Notes: generated from the sequence alone by a model not told the origin. Shown: positions 25,425 through 34,643, counted from the stretch's first letter. The stretch is 49,756 nucleotides of DNA from Candidatus Dadabacteria bacterium UBA1144 (GCA_002311855.1 DCAB01000012.1:527773-577528), one strand, 5' to 3'. Numbers and translations are program-made.

Positions 25425-26846
25425 ATGGGATTTGAAGCTGTAATAGGACTCGAAGTACATTCTCAGATTAAGACAAATACAAAGCTTTTTTCAAGTTCAA
25501 ATATAGATTATGGTTGCGATCCTAATTCGAATGTTTCAGAAGTTGATTTAGGATTACCTGGTACTCTTCCAGTTATAAATTCTAGAGCGGTAGACCTCGC
25601 GATCCTTGCTGGCGTATCAACAAACTGTAGAATTAATAAAAAGTCAACTTTTGCAAGAAAGCACTATTTCTATCCTGATTTGCCCAAAGGTTATCAGATA
25701 AGTCAATATGATGAACCTTTAGCTACAAAAGGATACCTCGATATAACTACTTCTGATGCAATGAAGAAAACAATAAGAATCAATAGAGTTCATATGGAAG
25801 AAGATGCAGGAAAATTAATCCATGATTTGTCAAATGATTACTCTATGATTGATTTGAATAGAGCCGGAGTTCCCCTGATTGAGATAGTAACAGAACCTGA
25901 TATCTCTTCACCAGAAGAAGCAGTCAAATATTTAAAAAAACTAAGAAATATATTAATTTTTGGAGGTATTTCTGATTGCAACATGGAACAAGGCAATTTT
26001 AGATGCGACGCAAATGTTTCGGTTAGACGAGTTGGAACTGAGAAATTGGGTACTAAAACAGAAATTAAAAATGTTAACTCTTTTAGGTTTGTCCAAAAAG
26101 CAATTGAATATGAAATTAATAGACAAATACAACTAATCGAAAAGGGTAAGAAGGTAATCCAGGAAACAAGACTCTTTAATTCGAAATCTAATAAAACTTA
26201 CTCAATGAGGTCAAAAGAAGATGCTCATGATTACAGGTATTTCCCTGATCCCGATTTGCAACCATTGATTTTATCTCAAGAGAGGATTGATAAAATAATT
26301 AATTCAATACCAGAATCTTTTGAAGATAAGATAAGTAATTATTTAAACAAGTTTCAATTATCAAGAGATGATGTCGATATCTTAATTTCGGATAAAATAC
26401 TATGCGATTTTTTTGACAGTACTTTAGAGTATGTTAATGAACCCAAGGTCGTTTGCAATTGGATTTTGAGTGAAATTATAAGATACATAAAACAAGATAA
26501 TTTTAAACTTAAAGGAGAAAATTTTGCTAAACTAATAAGAGCTATTGTGACAGGTAAAATAAATAACAATTCTGCAAAAGAAATACTATCTAAAGTCATT
26601 GAGACTAATGAAAATGTCGATACTCTAATAAACGATTTAGGATTACAACAAGAAAGTTCCGAGGCGTTCTTAAGCCAAATAATAGATAATGTTATTAAAG
26701 ATAATAGGAAAGAATACGATAGGATCTTGAATGGTGAAACCAAGTTGATGACGTTTTTTGTTGGTCAAGTAATGAAAGAAACAAAAGGGAAAGGAAACCC
26801 TCAAATAATTAATCAAATTTTAAAAGAAAGATTTAGGATTGATTAA
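25425..26846 (+). CDS. gatB: Aspartyl/glutamyl-tRNA amidotransferase subunit B
   Basis: GatB is the kinase-like and tRNA-binding subunit of GatCAB, which converts Glu-tRNA(Gln) and Asp-tRNA(Asn) to the amide forms. The start is ATG 25425, preceded by AAGGAAG; a TTG one codon earlier is in frame. Blocks seen are EAVIGLEVHSQIKTNTKLF, HYFYPDLPKGYQISQYD, EDAGKLIHD, GVPLIEIVTEPD and NMEQGNFRCDANVSVR, and a YqeY-like C-terminal domain from about 325. The 473-aa length is normal. It is split from gatC-gatA, which lie 2.8 kb downstream. The 3' end overlaps plsC tail to tail by 14 bp. Confidence 0.97.
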   Translation: MGFEAVIGLEVHSQIKTNTKLFSSSNIDYGCDPNSNVSEVDLGLPGTLPVINSRAVDLAILAGVSTNCRINKKSTFARKHYFYPDLPKGYQISQYDEPLATKGYLDITTSDAMKKTIRINRVHMEEDAGKLIHDLSNDYSMIDLNRAGVPLIEIVTEPDISSPEEAVKYLKKLRNILIFGGISDCNMEQGNFRCDANVSVRRVGTEKLGTKTEIKNVNSFRFVQKAIEYEINRQIQLIEKGKKVIQETRLFNSKSNKTYSMRSKEDAHDYRYFPDPDLQPLILSQERIDKIINSIPESFEDKISNYLNKFQLSRDDVDILISDKILCDFFDSTLEYVNEPKVVCNWILSEIIRYIKQDNFKLKGENFAKLIRAIVTGKINNNSAKEILSKVIETNENVDTLINDLGLQQESSEAFLSQIIDNVIKDNRKEYDRILNGETKLMTFFVGQVMKETKGKGNPQIINQILKERFRID

Positions 26847-27552
26847 TATCATTGTACAAATTTTGAATATTTTGCATTATTTCATCTTTGACGGCATTCA
26901 ATCTTTCTTTCGATGGTTTATCTTCGCTATCATAATTTAATGGTTTTCCAAATTTTAGAGTAATTTTTATTGGTTTAATAAATTTGGTCTTTCTTGGAAA
27001 AGCTTCAAAAGTTCCCTTTATTGCTAAGGGTATCACTGGAACTCCTGCTTTCAGAGCCATGATTGCTACTCCAAGTTTTCCATCACCGACCTTGCCATCA
27101 CGAGACCTCTGACCTTCTGGGAAAAGACCTACAAGATTATTCTTTCTTAAAAGTTTAATTACTTTCAAAAGAGCTACTCTATCACTTGTCGACCTTTTAA
27201 CGGGAATACAATTTCCTAAATCGCATAAAAATTTAAATAAAAAATTTTTATTATAAACATCTTCCGCGGCAAGAAAATTTATTTTTCGCCTAGTATGAAA
27301 TGCAGTTATAGAATTAATTATAATTCCATCTAAATGAGAAGTGTGATTTGAAGCTATTACTCCACCGTTAGTTTTTGGAATGTTTTCGGAATTAATTACT
27401 TCTACTCGATGATAAATCTTCAAATATATATTAACTACAAATATAAGCCAATATTTCAAGTGATAAGATTTTATATCGCTTGAAGGATAAAAATTCGAGA
27501 GAAAGAAATCGTTACCTATATTTCTTAAGAGTTTTTTGAATGCTCCGACCAT
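26833..27552 (-). CDS. plsC: 1-acyl-sn-glycerol-3-phosphate acyltransferase (PlsC family)
   Basis: PlsC acylates lysophosphatidic acid to phosphatidic acid at the inner membrane. The 239-aa protein has a hydrophobic N-terminal stretch (WLIFVVNIYLKI), the catalytic HTSHLD motif (His70-x4-Asp75) and FPEGQRSRDG for glycerol phosphate binding, then AGVPVIPLAIKGT. It stands alone on the minus strand between gatB and carA. Its start is 65 bp from the carA start, so a divergent promoter region is shared. Acyl chain preference cannot be read. Confidence 0.92.
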   Translation of the reverse strand: MVGAFKKLLRNIGNDFFLSNFYPSSDIKSYHLKYWLIFVVNIYLKIYHRVEVINSENIPKTNGGVIASNHTSHLDGIIINSITAFHTRRKINFLAAEDVYNKNFLFKFLCDLGNCIPVKRSTSDRVALLKVIKLLRKNNLVGLFPEGQRSRDGKVGDGKLGVAIMALKAGVPVIPLAIKGTFEAFPRKTKFIKPIKITLKFGKPLNYDSEDKPSKERLNAVKDEIMQNIQNLYNDINQS

Positions 27553-27617
27553 GATTTATTTTAATACCCTTTTTTCAATTGACAAAGTTTATTAAAGAAA
27601 GTATTTTCACTATTTTG

Positions 27618-28691
27618 ATGGGTACAAGCTCTATTCTTTGTCTAGAAAATGGGAAAGTCTTCAATGGACTATGTTTTGGATATGATGGTGAATCAATCGG
27701 GGAAATAGTTTTTAATACATCTATGACCGGATATCAAGAGATTCTTACTGATCCATCTTATCATTCACAGATAGTTTTAATGACTTATCCTCATATTGGG
27801 AATTATGGAATTAATTCACATGATGATGAATCTAAAGAATGTTTTGTAAAGGGTTTTATAGTAAGAGAATTCTGTCCTTATCCATCGAATTTTATTTCCG
27901 AGATGACTTTAGAAGAGTATTTGATTAAAAATAAAGTTGTAGGAATTTTTAATATCGATACCAGAGAATTGACAAGAATTGTAAGAAAGGAGGGAGCACA
28001 AAGGTGTATTATTTCTTCAAAAGAGAAAGATATAGATAGGTTAAAAGAAAAAATTAAAATGTCACCTCTAATGAAAGGAAGCGATTTAACTTTGAAAGCT
28101 ACTTGTAAAGAAATATACAAAATAGGTAATAAAAAAAATAGAAAAAATGTTTTTGTTTATGATTTTGGTTGCAAAAGAAATATTTTAAATATTTTGAATC
28201 AGGAACTAGATGTAAATCTCATAGTCGGACCTTGCGATACAGATGTAAATATTATCAAGGAATTTAACCCAGATGGAATTCTTCTTTCTAATGGGCCAGG
28301 GGACCCATCTGCAGCAACTTATGCAATTAAAAATGTAAAGACATTGTTGGGGTATAAGCCAATATTTGGTATTTGCTTGGGACATCAAATTTTATCACTA
28401 GCACTAGGGATGGAAACTTTCAAACTTAAATTTGGGCATAGAGGAGCTAACCATCCAGTTATGAATCTTGAAGATAGAAAAGTTGAAATTACAAGCCACA
28501 ACCATGGTTTTGCGGTAATTAATTCTGAAGTCGATGGTGTTAAAATTACTCATATAAATCTTAATGATGATACAGTAGAAGGTGTAGAATCTAAGGTAAA
28601 CAAATGCTTTTCGGTTCAATACCATCCTGAGGGATCGCCCGGACCCCATGATTCTCGAAAATATTTTAAAAAGTTTGTAAAAATGATATGA
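27618..28691 (+). CDS. carA: Carbamoyl-phosphate synthase small subunit CarA
   Basis: CarA hydrolyses glutamine and passes ammonia to CarB for carbamoyl phosphate (arginine and pyrimidine synthesis). The N-terminal domain has NTSMTGYQEILTDPSY and TYPHIGNYG. The class I glutamine amidotransferase domain has LSNGPGDP, the nucleophile Cys253 in GICLGHQ, SHNHGFAV, and the His/Glu dyad in QYHPEGSPGPHDS. I use ATG 27618 (357 aa), since the 13 residues before it are not conserved. carB is not in the window. The stop overlaps gshB by 4 nt. Confidence 0.95.
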   Translation: MGTSSILCLENGKVFNGLCFGYDGESIGEIVFNTSMTGYQEILTDPSYHSQIVLMTYPHIGNYGINSHDDESKECFVKGFIVREFCPYPSNFISEMTLEEYLIKNKVVGIFNIDTRELTRIVRKEGAQRCIISSKEKDIDRLKEKIKMSPLMKGSDLTLKATCKEIYKIGNKKNRKNVFVYDFGCKRNILNILNQELDVNLIVGPCDTDVNIIKEFNPDGILLSNGPGDPSAATYAIKNVKTLLGYKPIFGICLGHQILSLALGMETFKLKFGHRGANHPVMNLEDRKVEITSHNHGFAVINSEVDGVKITHINLNDDTVEGVESKVNKCFSVQYHPEGSPGPHDSRKYFKKFVKMI

Positions 28692-29587
28692 AAAAAGTTC
28701 TTTTTATCATGGACGAGCTAAGTTCAATTGATACGGAAAAAGATACAACGTATTTATTTATGCTGGAATGTCAAAATAGAGATTTTGATATTTATTATTC
28801 TTTAATTGATGAACTATATTTTGACTCAACTCTAAAATCAAATTGCTTACAAGTTAAAATGCTTGGGACCAGAGAGATTTATAAGAAAATTGACTATATA
28901 CAAATATCTGTAGAAGAAATGGATATTGTTTTTATGCGAAAAGACCCACCTGTTAATCTGGACTATATTCATGCGACATATATGCTCGATATGATTAAAG
29001 ACACAGTTTTGGTCGTCAACAACCCAACATCCCTACGAAGTTTTAATGAGAAATTGGTTACCTTGAATTTTCAAGATATTATCCCACCAACTATAGTAAC
29101 CTCTTCAATTACTCAAGTAGAAGATTTTGCAAAAAAATTTAAAGACGGTGTCGTAATTAAGCCAACGACTCTGTGTGGGGGGGAAGGTGTATTTAGGTAC
29201 AGTAGAGAACAAGAGATAGATGATACGATAATAGCCCAACAGTTCCTTCATAATGTTTCCAAGGGAGATAAACGCATTCTTCTTCTCAATGGGGAGCCTA
29301 TTGGTGCTATTAATAGGATTGCAAAAGAAGGAAGTTTTATTTGCAACTTTCATGCTGGAGGAAGACCCGAAAAGACGAAAATCACACAATCTGATAAGAG
29401 CATATGTGATAGGATAAAGCCCTTCTTGATAAAAAATGGAATCTATTTTGCAGGCATAGATGTCATTGATAATATGCTAACTGAAATAAATATCACTAGT
29501 CCGACAGGGTTGCAAGAAATAAATCAAGCTAACAATTCCAGACTCGAAACAATTGTTTTAGATTCTATTCTTGATAAACTAAAGTAG
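28688..29587 (+). CDS. gshB: Glutathione synthetase GshB
   Basis: GshB adds glycine to gamma-glutamylcysteine. The 299-aa ATP-grasp protein matches the E. coli-type enzyme: VLFIMDELSSI at the N-terminus, VFMRKDPPVNLDYIHATYML, NNPTSLRSFNEKL, VVIKPTTLCGGEGVF, KRILLLNGEPIGAINR, and GIDVIDNMLTEINITSPTG. It overlaps carA (ATGA) and is followed by gatC 16 nt later, an unrelated set in one transcript. gshA is not in the window. Presence of glutathione fits a proteobacteria-like or related diderm. Confidence 0.93.
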   Translation: MKKVLFIMDELSSIDTEKDTTYLFMLECQNRDFDIYYSLIDELYFDSTLKSNCLQVKMLGTREIYKKIDYIQISVEEMDIVFMRKDPPVNLDYIHATYMLDMIKDTVLVVNNPTSLRSFNEKLVTLNFQDIIPPTIVTSSITQVEDFAKKFKDGVVIKPTTLCGGEGVFRYSREQEIDDTIIAQQFLHNVSKGDKRILLLNGEPIGAINRIAKEGSFICNFHAGGRPEKTKITQSDKSICDRIKPFLIKNGIYFAGIDVIDNMLTEINITSPTGLQEINQANNSRLETIVLDSILDKLK

Positions 29588-29603
29588 TAGGTATAGATTC
29601 CGT

Positions 29604-29894
29604 ATGTCAGTCGATAAAGAACTTGTATTAAAAATTTCAAAACTTTCTAGGATATCAATTGAAGATGATAAAATTGACTCTTTTATTAAAAGTTTTTCTG
29701 AGATTCTTGCCTATATAGATTTATTGAATTCTGCTTCTGAAAATGGATTAAAAATAAAAGAAAAAAGAAATGTACATTATTCAATCAGAGATGATGAATT
29801 AATCTCAAAGCTTCCTATTGATGAAGTCTTAAAAAATGCCCCAAGAAAGGATGGAAATTTCTTTATTGTCAAAAAGGTAATAGAAGAGGATTGA
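29604..29894 (+). CDS. gatC: Aspartyl/glutamyl-tRNA amidotransferase subunit C
   Basis: GatC is the small subunit that wraps around GatA and stabilises the GatCAB complex. The 96-aa sequence has the expected N-terminus VDKELVLKISKLSRISIEDD, the helix FIKSFSEILAYIDLL, and the C-terminal NAPRKDGNFFIVKKVIE. It precedes gatA by 6 nt. Confidence 0.93.
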   Translation: MSVDKELVLKISKLSRISIEDDKIDSFIKSFSEILAYIDLLNSASENGLKIKEKRNVHYSIRDDELISKLPIDEVLKNAPRKDGNFFIVKKVIEED

Positions 29895-29900
29895 AGTACA

Positions 29901-31358
29901 ATGAAGAGAATGTCAATTGAAAGCGTTGCTAAAGGTTTTAGAAACAAGGAATTTCTTCCATCAGAAATAACTAAAATTTTATTAAAAAATATAAAAAAAA
30001 TAGATTCTGAACTTAATACATATATTTCCTTATTTGAAGAATCTGCCCTGAAAAATGCGATTTTATTTGATGATGATATCAATAAAGGGAATTACAAAAG
30101 CCTAATTCATGGAGTTCCTATAAGTCTAAAGGATATATTTCTTGTAAAAGATGAACTTTGTACATGTGGATCTAGGATGTTAAGCAATTATATATCGAAC
30201 TATAATTCTACCGTATATGAAAAACTCCAATATTCAGGTGCTGTAATACTTGGCAAGAATAATATGGATGAGTTTGCAATGGGTTCATCTACCGAAACGT
30301 CTTTCTATGGGCCCACTTTAAATCCATGGAACAAAGATAAAGTTCCTGGTGGTTCAAGTGGAGGTTCAGCAGCAGCGGTATCTGCTGGACTTACGATAGC
30401 TTCTATCGGAACTGATACTGGAGGATCAATTAGGCAGCCTGCTTCCTTTTGTGGAATAGTTGGCTTTAAGCCATCTTATGGAAGAATTAGCAGGTTTGGA
30501 ATGATTGCTTTTTCTTCATCTCTTGACCAAGCGGGACCATTGGTTACTAGTGTAAATGATGCCGCTATACTACTAGATATTCTATCTGGTTTTGATTCGA
30601 AAGATTCTACTTCGGTAAATTTACCCAGCACACAATGCTATAAAGTTCTCAAAAAAGGTAAGTTCGCCCCAAATAATTTTACTTTAGGTGTCCCTTTTGA
30701 ACTTTTAGGCGACGGATTAGATGAAGAAATAAGGAAAAATTTTGAAATGCTTATCAAGTCACTAACTAATGTAGGTTTCAAAATCAAGAACATATCCTTG
30801 CCAAATGCGCAATTTGCTGTTGCAACATATTATATTATTGCTCCATCTGAGGCTAGCTCAAATTTATCTAGATATGATGGAGTACGATATGGATTCTCAG
30901 AAGACTCGGAGGATTCTACTTTGGAGGAATTTTATATTAATAATCGATCAAAAGGTTTCGGAGATGAGGTTAAAAGAAGAATAATGTTGGGAACATACTC
31001 GTTATCTTCTGGTTATTATGATGCTTATTATCTTAAAGCAATAAAGATTAAAAATATGATAATTAATGATTTTAATAATGCTTTTAAAGGAGTTGATTGT
31101 GTTTTAACACCAACTTCTCCTGAGCTACCCTTTGATATTGGAGAAAAGAGAAATGATCCTCTAAAAATGTATTTATCTGATATCTTAACAATTCCAGCGA
31201 ATCTTGCTGAACTTCCTTCAATATCCATACCTTTTGCTCTCTCAATGACTAATCTCCCTATCGGATTACAACTGACTGGAAATAAATTGGACGAAGAAAA
31301 ATTATTAAAGATTTCGTCTCTAATTGAAAAAGAAGTAAGTTTCGACAAAGAACCTTAG
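29901..31358 (+). CDS. gatA: Aspartyl/glutamyl-tRNA amidotransferase subunit A
   Basis: GatA hydrolyses glutamine to supply ammonia to GatB. The amidase signature is complete: Lys77 in GVPISLKDIF, Ser152 in GGSSGGSAAAV and the nucleophile Ser176 in TDTGGSIRQPASFCG. The block KNNMDEFAMGSSTETSFYG is typical. The 485-aa length is normal. It follows gatC by 6 nt and converges on rsmI with a 10-bp gap. Together with gatB at 25.4 kb the complex is complete. Confidence 0.97.
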   Translation: MKRMSIESVAKGFRNKEFLPSEITKILLKNIKKIDSELNTYISLFEESALKNAILFDDDINKGNYKSLIHGVPISLKDIFLVKDELCTCGSRMLSNYISNYNSTVYEKLQYSGAVILGKNNMDEFAMGSSTETSFYGPTLNPWNKDKVPGGSSGGSAAAVSAGLTIASIGTDTGGSIRQPASFCGIVGFKPSYGRISRFGMIAFSSSLDQAGPLVTSVNDAAILLDILSGFDSKDSTSVNLPSTQCYKVLKKGKFAPNNFTLGVPFELLGDGLDEEIRKNFEMLIKSLTNVGFKIKNISLPNAQFAVATYYIIAPSEASSNLSRYDGVRYGFSEDSEDSTLEEFYINNRSKGFGDEVKRRIMLGTYSLSSGYYDAYYLKAIKIKNMIINDFNNAFKGVDCVLTPTSPELPFDIGEKRNDPLKMYLSDILTIPANLAELPSISIPFALSMTNLPIGLQLTGNKLDEEKLLKISSLIEKEVSFDKEP

Positions 31359-31368
31359 CCTCTTGTTG

Positions 31369-32205
31369 TTATTTGGAACCCCATTTTTTTAAAGCTTCGG
31401 AATAAATATCTTTTTTACTAATCTTAAATTTATTTTTTAGAATATTCACAGATTGTTTCAATGACAAACCCTCATTTTTAAAAATTTCTAAGAAATCTAG
31501 CAACTCTTCATTGTCTGGATCTGTGGAATTTTCTACAAGTGTTTTAATGATTAATACAAATTCCCCTTTCTCATAAAATTTATCATTGAGACTATTAATA
31601 ATTTCTTTTGAAGTACCTCTTCTGGTCATTTCATTGATTTTAGATATCTCTTTTGATACGGATAAAAAAGAGTTTTTAAAATTTATATCTATAATCTTTA
31701 TTATTGATTTAAGCTTTTTTGAGTTAGCGAATATTACTAATGGTACCCCTAAAGACAAATTCCTATTAAGGATATTTGTAATTTGTTTTTTCTTTTTAGG
31801 AAGGAAGCCTAAAAAAATGAAGTTACTTATATCAATGCCTGATAATGTAAGTGCGGATATAATTGATGAAGGACCCGGAATAGAAATAGGATCAATCCCG
31901 TTTTTTATTAATTCTAAAACAAGCTTATAGCCTGGATCTGAAATTAATGGTGTTCCTGCATCAGAAATCAAGGAAATTGTTCCTCGATTTCGAAGCTCTT
32001 TTATAACGATTTTTGATATATGTAAGTATTTATCATCATGATAGGGTATTAACAATTTTGGTTTGATATTAAAGTAATTTAATAATTTTAATGCTCTTGG
32101 TTTTTTTTCACATAATATAATTTTTGAACTTCTAAGGGTATCTATAGCCCTTTGTGAGATATCACCCAAGTTGCCGATTGGAGTGGATACAATATTAAAG
32201 CTCAT
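31369..32205 (-). CDS. rsmI: 16S rRNA (cytidine1402-2'-O)-methyltransferase RsmI
   Basis: RsmI methylates C1402 of 16S rRNA near the P site. The 278-aa SAM-dependent tetrapyrrole-methylase-fold protein shows VSTPIGNLGDISQRAIDTL, SLISDAGTPLISDPGY, PGPSSIISALTLSGI and FLGFLPKK, the standard family blocks. The C-terminal part (SLKQSVNILKNKFKISKKDIYSEALK) is the HTH-like end. The ATG comes only 8 nt after the tRNA-Ser discriminator base, with no Shine-Dalgarno in between, so its message probably derives from the tRNA transcript. Confidence 0.95.
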   Translation of the reverse strand: MSFNIVSTPIGNLGDISQRAIDTLRSSKIILCEKKPRALKLLNYFNIKPKLLIPYHDDKYLHISKIVIKELRNRGTISLISDAGTPLISDPGYKLVLELIKNGIDPISIPGPSSIISALTLSGIDISNFIFLGFLPKKKKQITNILNRNLSLGVPLVIFANSKKLKSIIKIIDINFKNSFLSVSKEISKINEMTRRGTSKEIINSLNDKFYEKGEFVLIIKTLVENSTDPDNEELLDFLEIFKNEGLSLKQSVNILKNKFKISKKDIYSEALKKWGSK

Positions 32206-32212
32206 AATTTTT

Positions 32213-32295
32213 CGGAGGGCCAGGGACTCGAACCCTGAAGTCCGTTAGGACGCCGGTTTTCAAGACCGGTGCATTGCCAATTCTGCCAGCCCTCC
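32213..32295 (-). tRNA. trnS: tRNA-Ser (TGA)
   Basis: On the minus strand the acceptor stem GGAGGGC/GCCCTCC has discriminator G at 32213. Anticodon TGA is at 32262-32260. The long variable arm (GTCC-TAAC-GGAC) and the T arm (GGGTTCGAGTCCC) confirm a class II serine tRNA. CCA is not encoded (AAAAAT follows). A TATAAA hexamer at 32314-32309, about 14 bp before the 5' end, may be its -10 box. rsmI begins 8 nt downstream. Confidence 0.95.
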
Positions 32296-32403
32296 ATATT
32301 GATTGAATTTTATATTATTAATTTTTTTTTTCTATAGAACAATTGCTATATCTATAAGTTGATTTTGAAATTATTTATGTTAGCTTTTCTGCTTATATTA
32401 GGT

Positions 32404-33291
32404 ATGAGCGATGAACAGATAGAACAAACTGACGATAACAAATCTGAAGATGGTGTTATTACAATGAAACAGCTCTTGGAAGCCGGTGTTCATTTTGGTC
32501 ACCAATCAAGTCAGTGGAACCCAGCTATGAAAGAATACATTTATGGTACTAGGAATGGTATTCACATTATTGATTTACAGAAGACCTTAAAATCATTTTT
32601 GATTGCTTATGATTTTGTAAGAGATATTGTTGCTTCTGGAAAAGAAGTCTTATTTGTTGGGACCAAGAAACAAGCCCAGTCCCTAATACAAGAAGAAGCC
32701 ATTCGTTGTGATATGCCATTTGTAAATTCAAGATGGCTTGGAGGAACATTGACCAATTTTAATACTATTAGGTCTAGGGTGGAATTTTTACTTCAGTTGA
32801 AGAAATTAAAAGAAGACGGTGAGATGGATAACTTACCAAAAAAAGAGCAAATATCACTCACAAGACAAATGAAAAAACTAGAGTATTTACTGAATGGTGT
32901 CGTGAATATGAAAAAAATACCTGGCGCAATATTTATAGTTGATATCAAAAAAGAAAATATCGCAATTAAAGAAGCTAAAAGAATTGGAGTTCCTGTGGTA
33001 GGAGTAGTAGATACAAATTGCGATCCTGCCGATGCGGACTACGTAATTCCGAGTAATGATGATGCCGTTAGGGCAGTAAAGCTTTGTATTGAGAAAATCG
33101 CAAATGCTTGTTTTCAGGGAAAACATATTTATTCTGAGAAAATTAAATCGGGTGATTTTATACAGGACAAAGAAGAAGAAAACGATGTCCTCGTCGAAAG
33201 AAAGGCTTTTGTATTTAAAAGAGACACAAATGAAAACGAGGAAGAATCTGTTGTTTATTCGGAAGAAGATACAGCGATTGAAGAGAAATAA
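32404..33291 (+). CDS. rpsB: 30S ribosomal protein S2
   Basis: S2 is an essential small-subunit protein. The family core begins with VITMKQLLEAGVHFGHQ and continues with YIYGTRNGIHIIDLQKT, VLFVGTKKQAQ, RWLGGTLTNF and GVPVVGVVDTNCDP, and PSNDDA. I choose ATG 32404, which gives a short acidic leader; the frame runs back to 32359 through a hydrophobic stretch that does not belong to S2. An ATG at 32464 is also possible. The C-terminal 40-50 residues are a charged, Glu-rich extension. It heads rpsB-tsf-pyrH-frr, 108 bp from the opposing tRNA-Ser. Confidence 0.96.
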   Translation: MSDEQIEQTDDNKSEDGVITMKQLLEAGVHFGHQSSQWNPAMKEYIYGTRNGIHIIDLQKTLKSFLIAYDFVRDIVASGKEVLFVGTKKQAQSLIQEEAIRCDMPFVNSRWLGGTLTNFNTIRSRVEFLLQLKKLKEDGEMDNLPKKEQISLTRQMKKLEYLLNGVVNMKKIPGAIFIVDIKKENIAIKEAKRIGVPVVGVVDTNCDPADADYVIPSNDDAVRAVKLCIEKIANACFQGKHIYSEKIKSGDFIQDKEEENDVLVERKAFVFKRDTNENEEESVVYSEEDTAIEEK

Positions 33292-33294
33292 AAA

Positions 33295-33909
33295 ATGACT
33301 AACCCTGTACCTTCAGAACTAGTTCGTAAAGTACGAAACAGGACCAGTGCGCCCTTACTAGAATGCAAGAATGCACTTAAGGAAGCTAAGGGTGACATCG
33401 ATAAGGCTATCGAAATTTTAAAAATAAAGGGATTATCCGAGGTAGAGAAAAAAAGTGGAAGAAATACTCCTGAAGGACAAATATTTTCATATGTTCATGC
33501 TGGAGGAAAGATCGGGGTATTAGTAGAAATCAATTGTGAGACTGACTTTGTTGCTAGGAACAATGAATTTCAGAACTTTGCTAAAGAGATTTCTATGCAA
33601 ATAGCTGCATCGGATCCAAAATTTGTTTCAAAAGACGATGTTCCTCAGTCATTTATTGATAATGAGAAAAAAATTATTCTTGCTCAAGTTGAGAAATCGG
33701 GAAAGAAACCAGAATTTACGCAAAGGATTGTTGAGGGCAAATTAGCCAAAACGCTTGAAGAAATTTGTCTAATAAATCAAGTTTATATAAGGGATTCAAA
33801 ATTAACTGTTGAAGATTTACAAAATGAATTGCTTTCCAAGCTTGGTGAAAATATAAAAGTATCAAGATTTGTTAGATATCAAATTGGTGAAACTCAAACT
33901 GATGGCTAA
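33295..33909 (+). CDS. tsf: Elongation factor Ts
   Basis: EF-Ts recycles EF-Tu by releasing GDP. The N-terminal UBA-like domain (PSELVRKVRNRTSAPLLECK) and the key TDFV motif in INCETDFVARNNEF are present. At 204 aa it is the short form, as in Thermus, with one core subdomain rather than the longer E. coli type. It is 3 nt after rpsB and overlaps pyrH by 8 nt. Confidence 0.96.
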   Translation: MTNPVPSELVRKVRNRTSAPLLECKNALKEAKGDIDKAIEILKIKGLSEVEKKSGRNTPEGQIFSYVHAGGKIGVLVEINCETDFVARNNEFQNFAKEISMQIAASDPKFVSKDDVPQSFIDNEKKIILAQVEKSGKKPEFTQRIVEGKLAKTLEEICLINQVYIRDSKLTVEDLQNELLSKLGENIKVSRFVRYQIGETQTDG

Positions 33910-34624
33910 AAAGAAAAATATCTTTTATTCTAGAATCCTTCTAAAACTTAGCGGAGAGGCCCTGCAAGGTGACCTCGGTTATGGGATTGATAACAAAACT
34001 CTAGAAAGAATAGCAAAGGAAATAGCTGAAATAATTAAACTAGGAGTTCAAGTCTCAATCGTGATAGGTGCTGGGAATATATATAGAGGAGTGTCTGCAG
34101 CAGCTCAAGGAATGGACAGGACAACTGCAGATTATATGGGAATGTTGGCAACCGCAATCAATTCTCTTGCTCTACAACATTTTTTAGAGAAAGAAGGATT
34201 ACCAACTCGAGTCCAATCTGCGTTAGAACTTAATAGAGTAGCTGAACCCTATATTCAAAGAAGGGCAATGCGTCACCTAGAAAAAGGAAGAGTGGTAATT
34301 TTTGCTGCAGGAACAGGAAATCCTTATTTTACAACTGATACTGCTGCATCTCTCAGAGCTTTAGAGATAAATGCTGAAATCATTTTGAAAGCCACAAAAG
34401 TCAATGGAGTTTATGATAAGGATCCCTATAAATACAAAAATGCTACAATGTTTAAATCGTTAAAGTATATGCAAGTTCTTGAAAAAGAACTAGAAATTAT
34501 GGATTCTACAGCAATTTCACTTTGTAAAGATAACAACATCCCGATATGCGTGTTTAATTTATTTAAAAAAAATAATATTAAAAAAATTATAGAAGGAAAA
34601 AAAATAGGAACTATAGTTAGTTAG
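33902..34624 (+). CDS. pyrH: Uridylate kinase PyrH
   Basis: PyrH phosphorylates UMP to UDP. The 240-aa amino-acid-kinase-fold protein has LLKLSGEALQGDLGYGID, VIGAGNIYRG (usual GGGN), DRTTADYMGMLATAINSLAL, GTGNPYFTTDTAASLRA and KATKVNGVYDKDP. The ATG at 33902 overlaps tsf by 8 nt and gives the correct N-terminus (MAKKKNIFYSRILLKLSGE); an in-frame start at 33869 would lie inside tsf. Confidence 0.96.
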   Translation: MAKKKNIFYSRILLKLSGEALQGDLGYGIDNKTLERIAKEIAEIIKLGVQVSIVIGAGNIYRGVSAAAQGMDRTTADYMGMLATAINSLALQHFLEKEGLPTRVQSALELNRVAEPYIQRRAMRHLEKGRVVIFAAGTGNPYFTTDTAASLRALEINAEIILKATKVNGVYDKDPYKYKNATMFKSLKYMQVLEKELEIMDSTAISLCKDNNIPICVFNLFKKNNIKKIIEGKKIGTIVS

Positions 34625-34643
34625 TAAATATAAGAATACAATT

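Noticed and set aside
32359..32403. Hydrophobic N-terminal extension of the rpsB frame
   Set aside because: S2 has no signal or membrane segment; the stretch is an open frame upstream of the better ATG at 32404.
33089..33298. 69-aa plus-strand ORF inside rpsB
   Set aside because: It is a shifted-frame shadow of the Glu/Lys-rich S2 C-terminus with no start signal.
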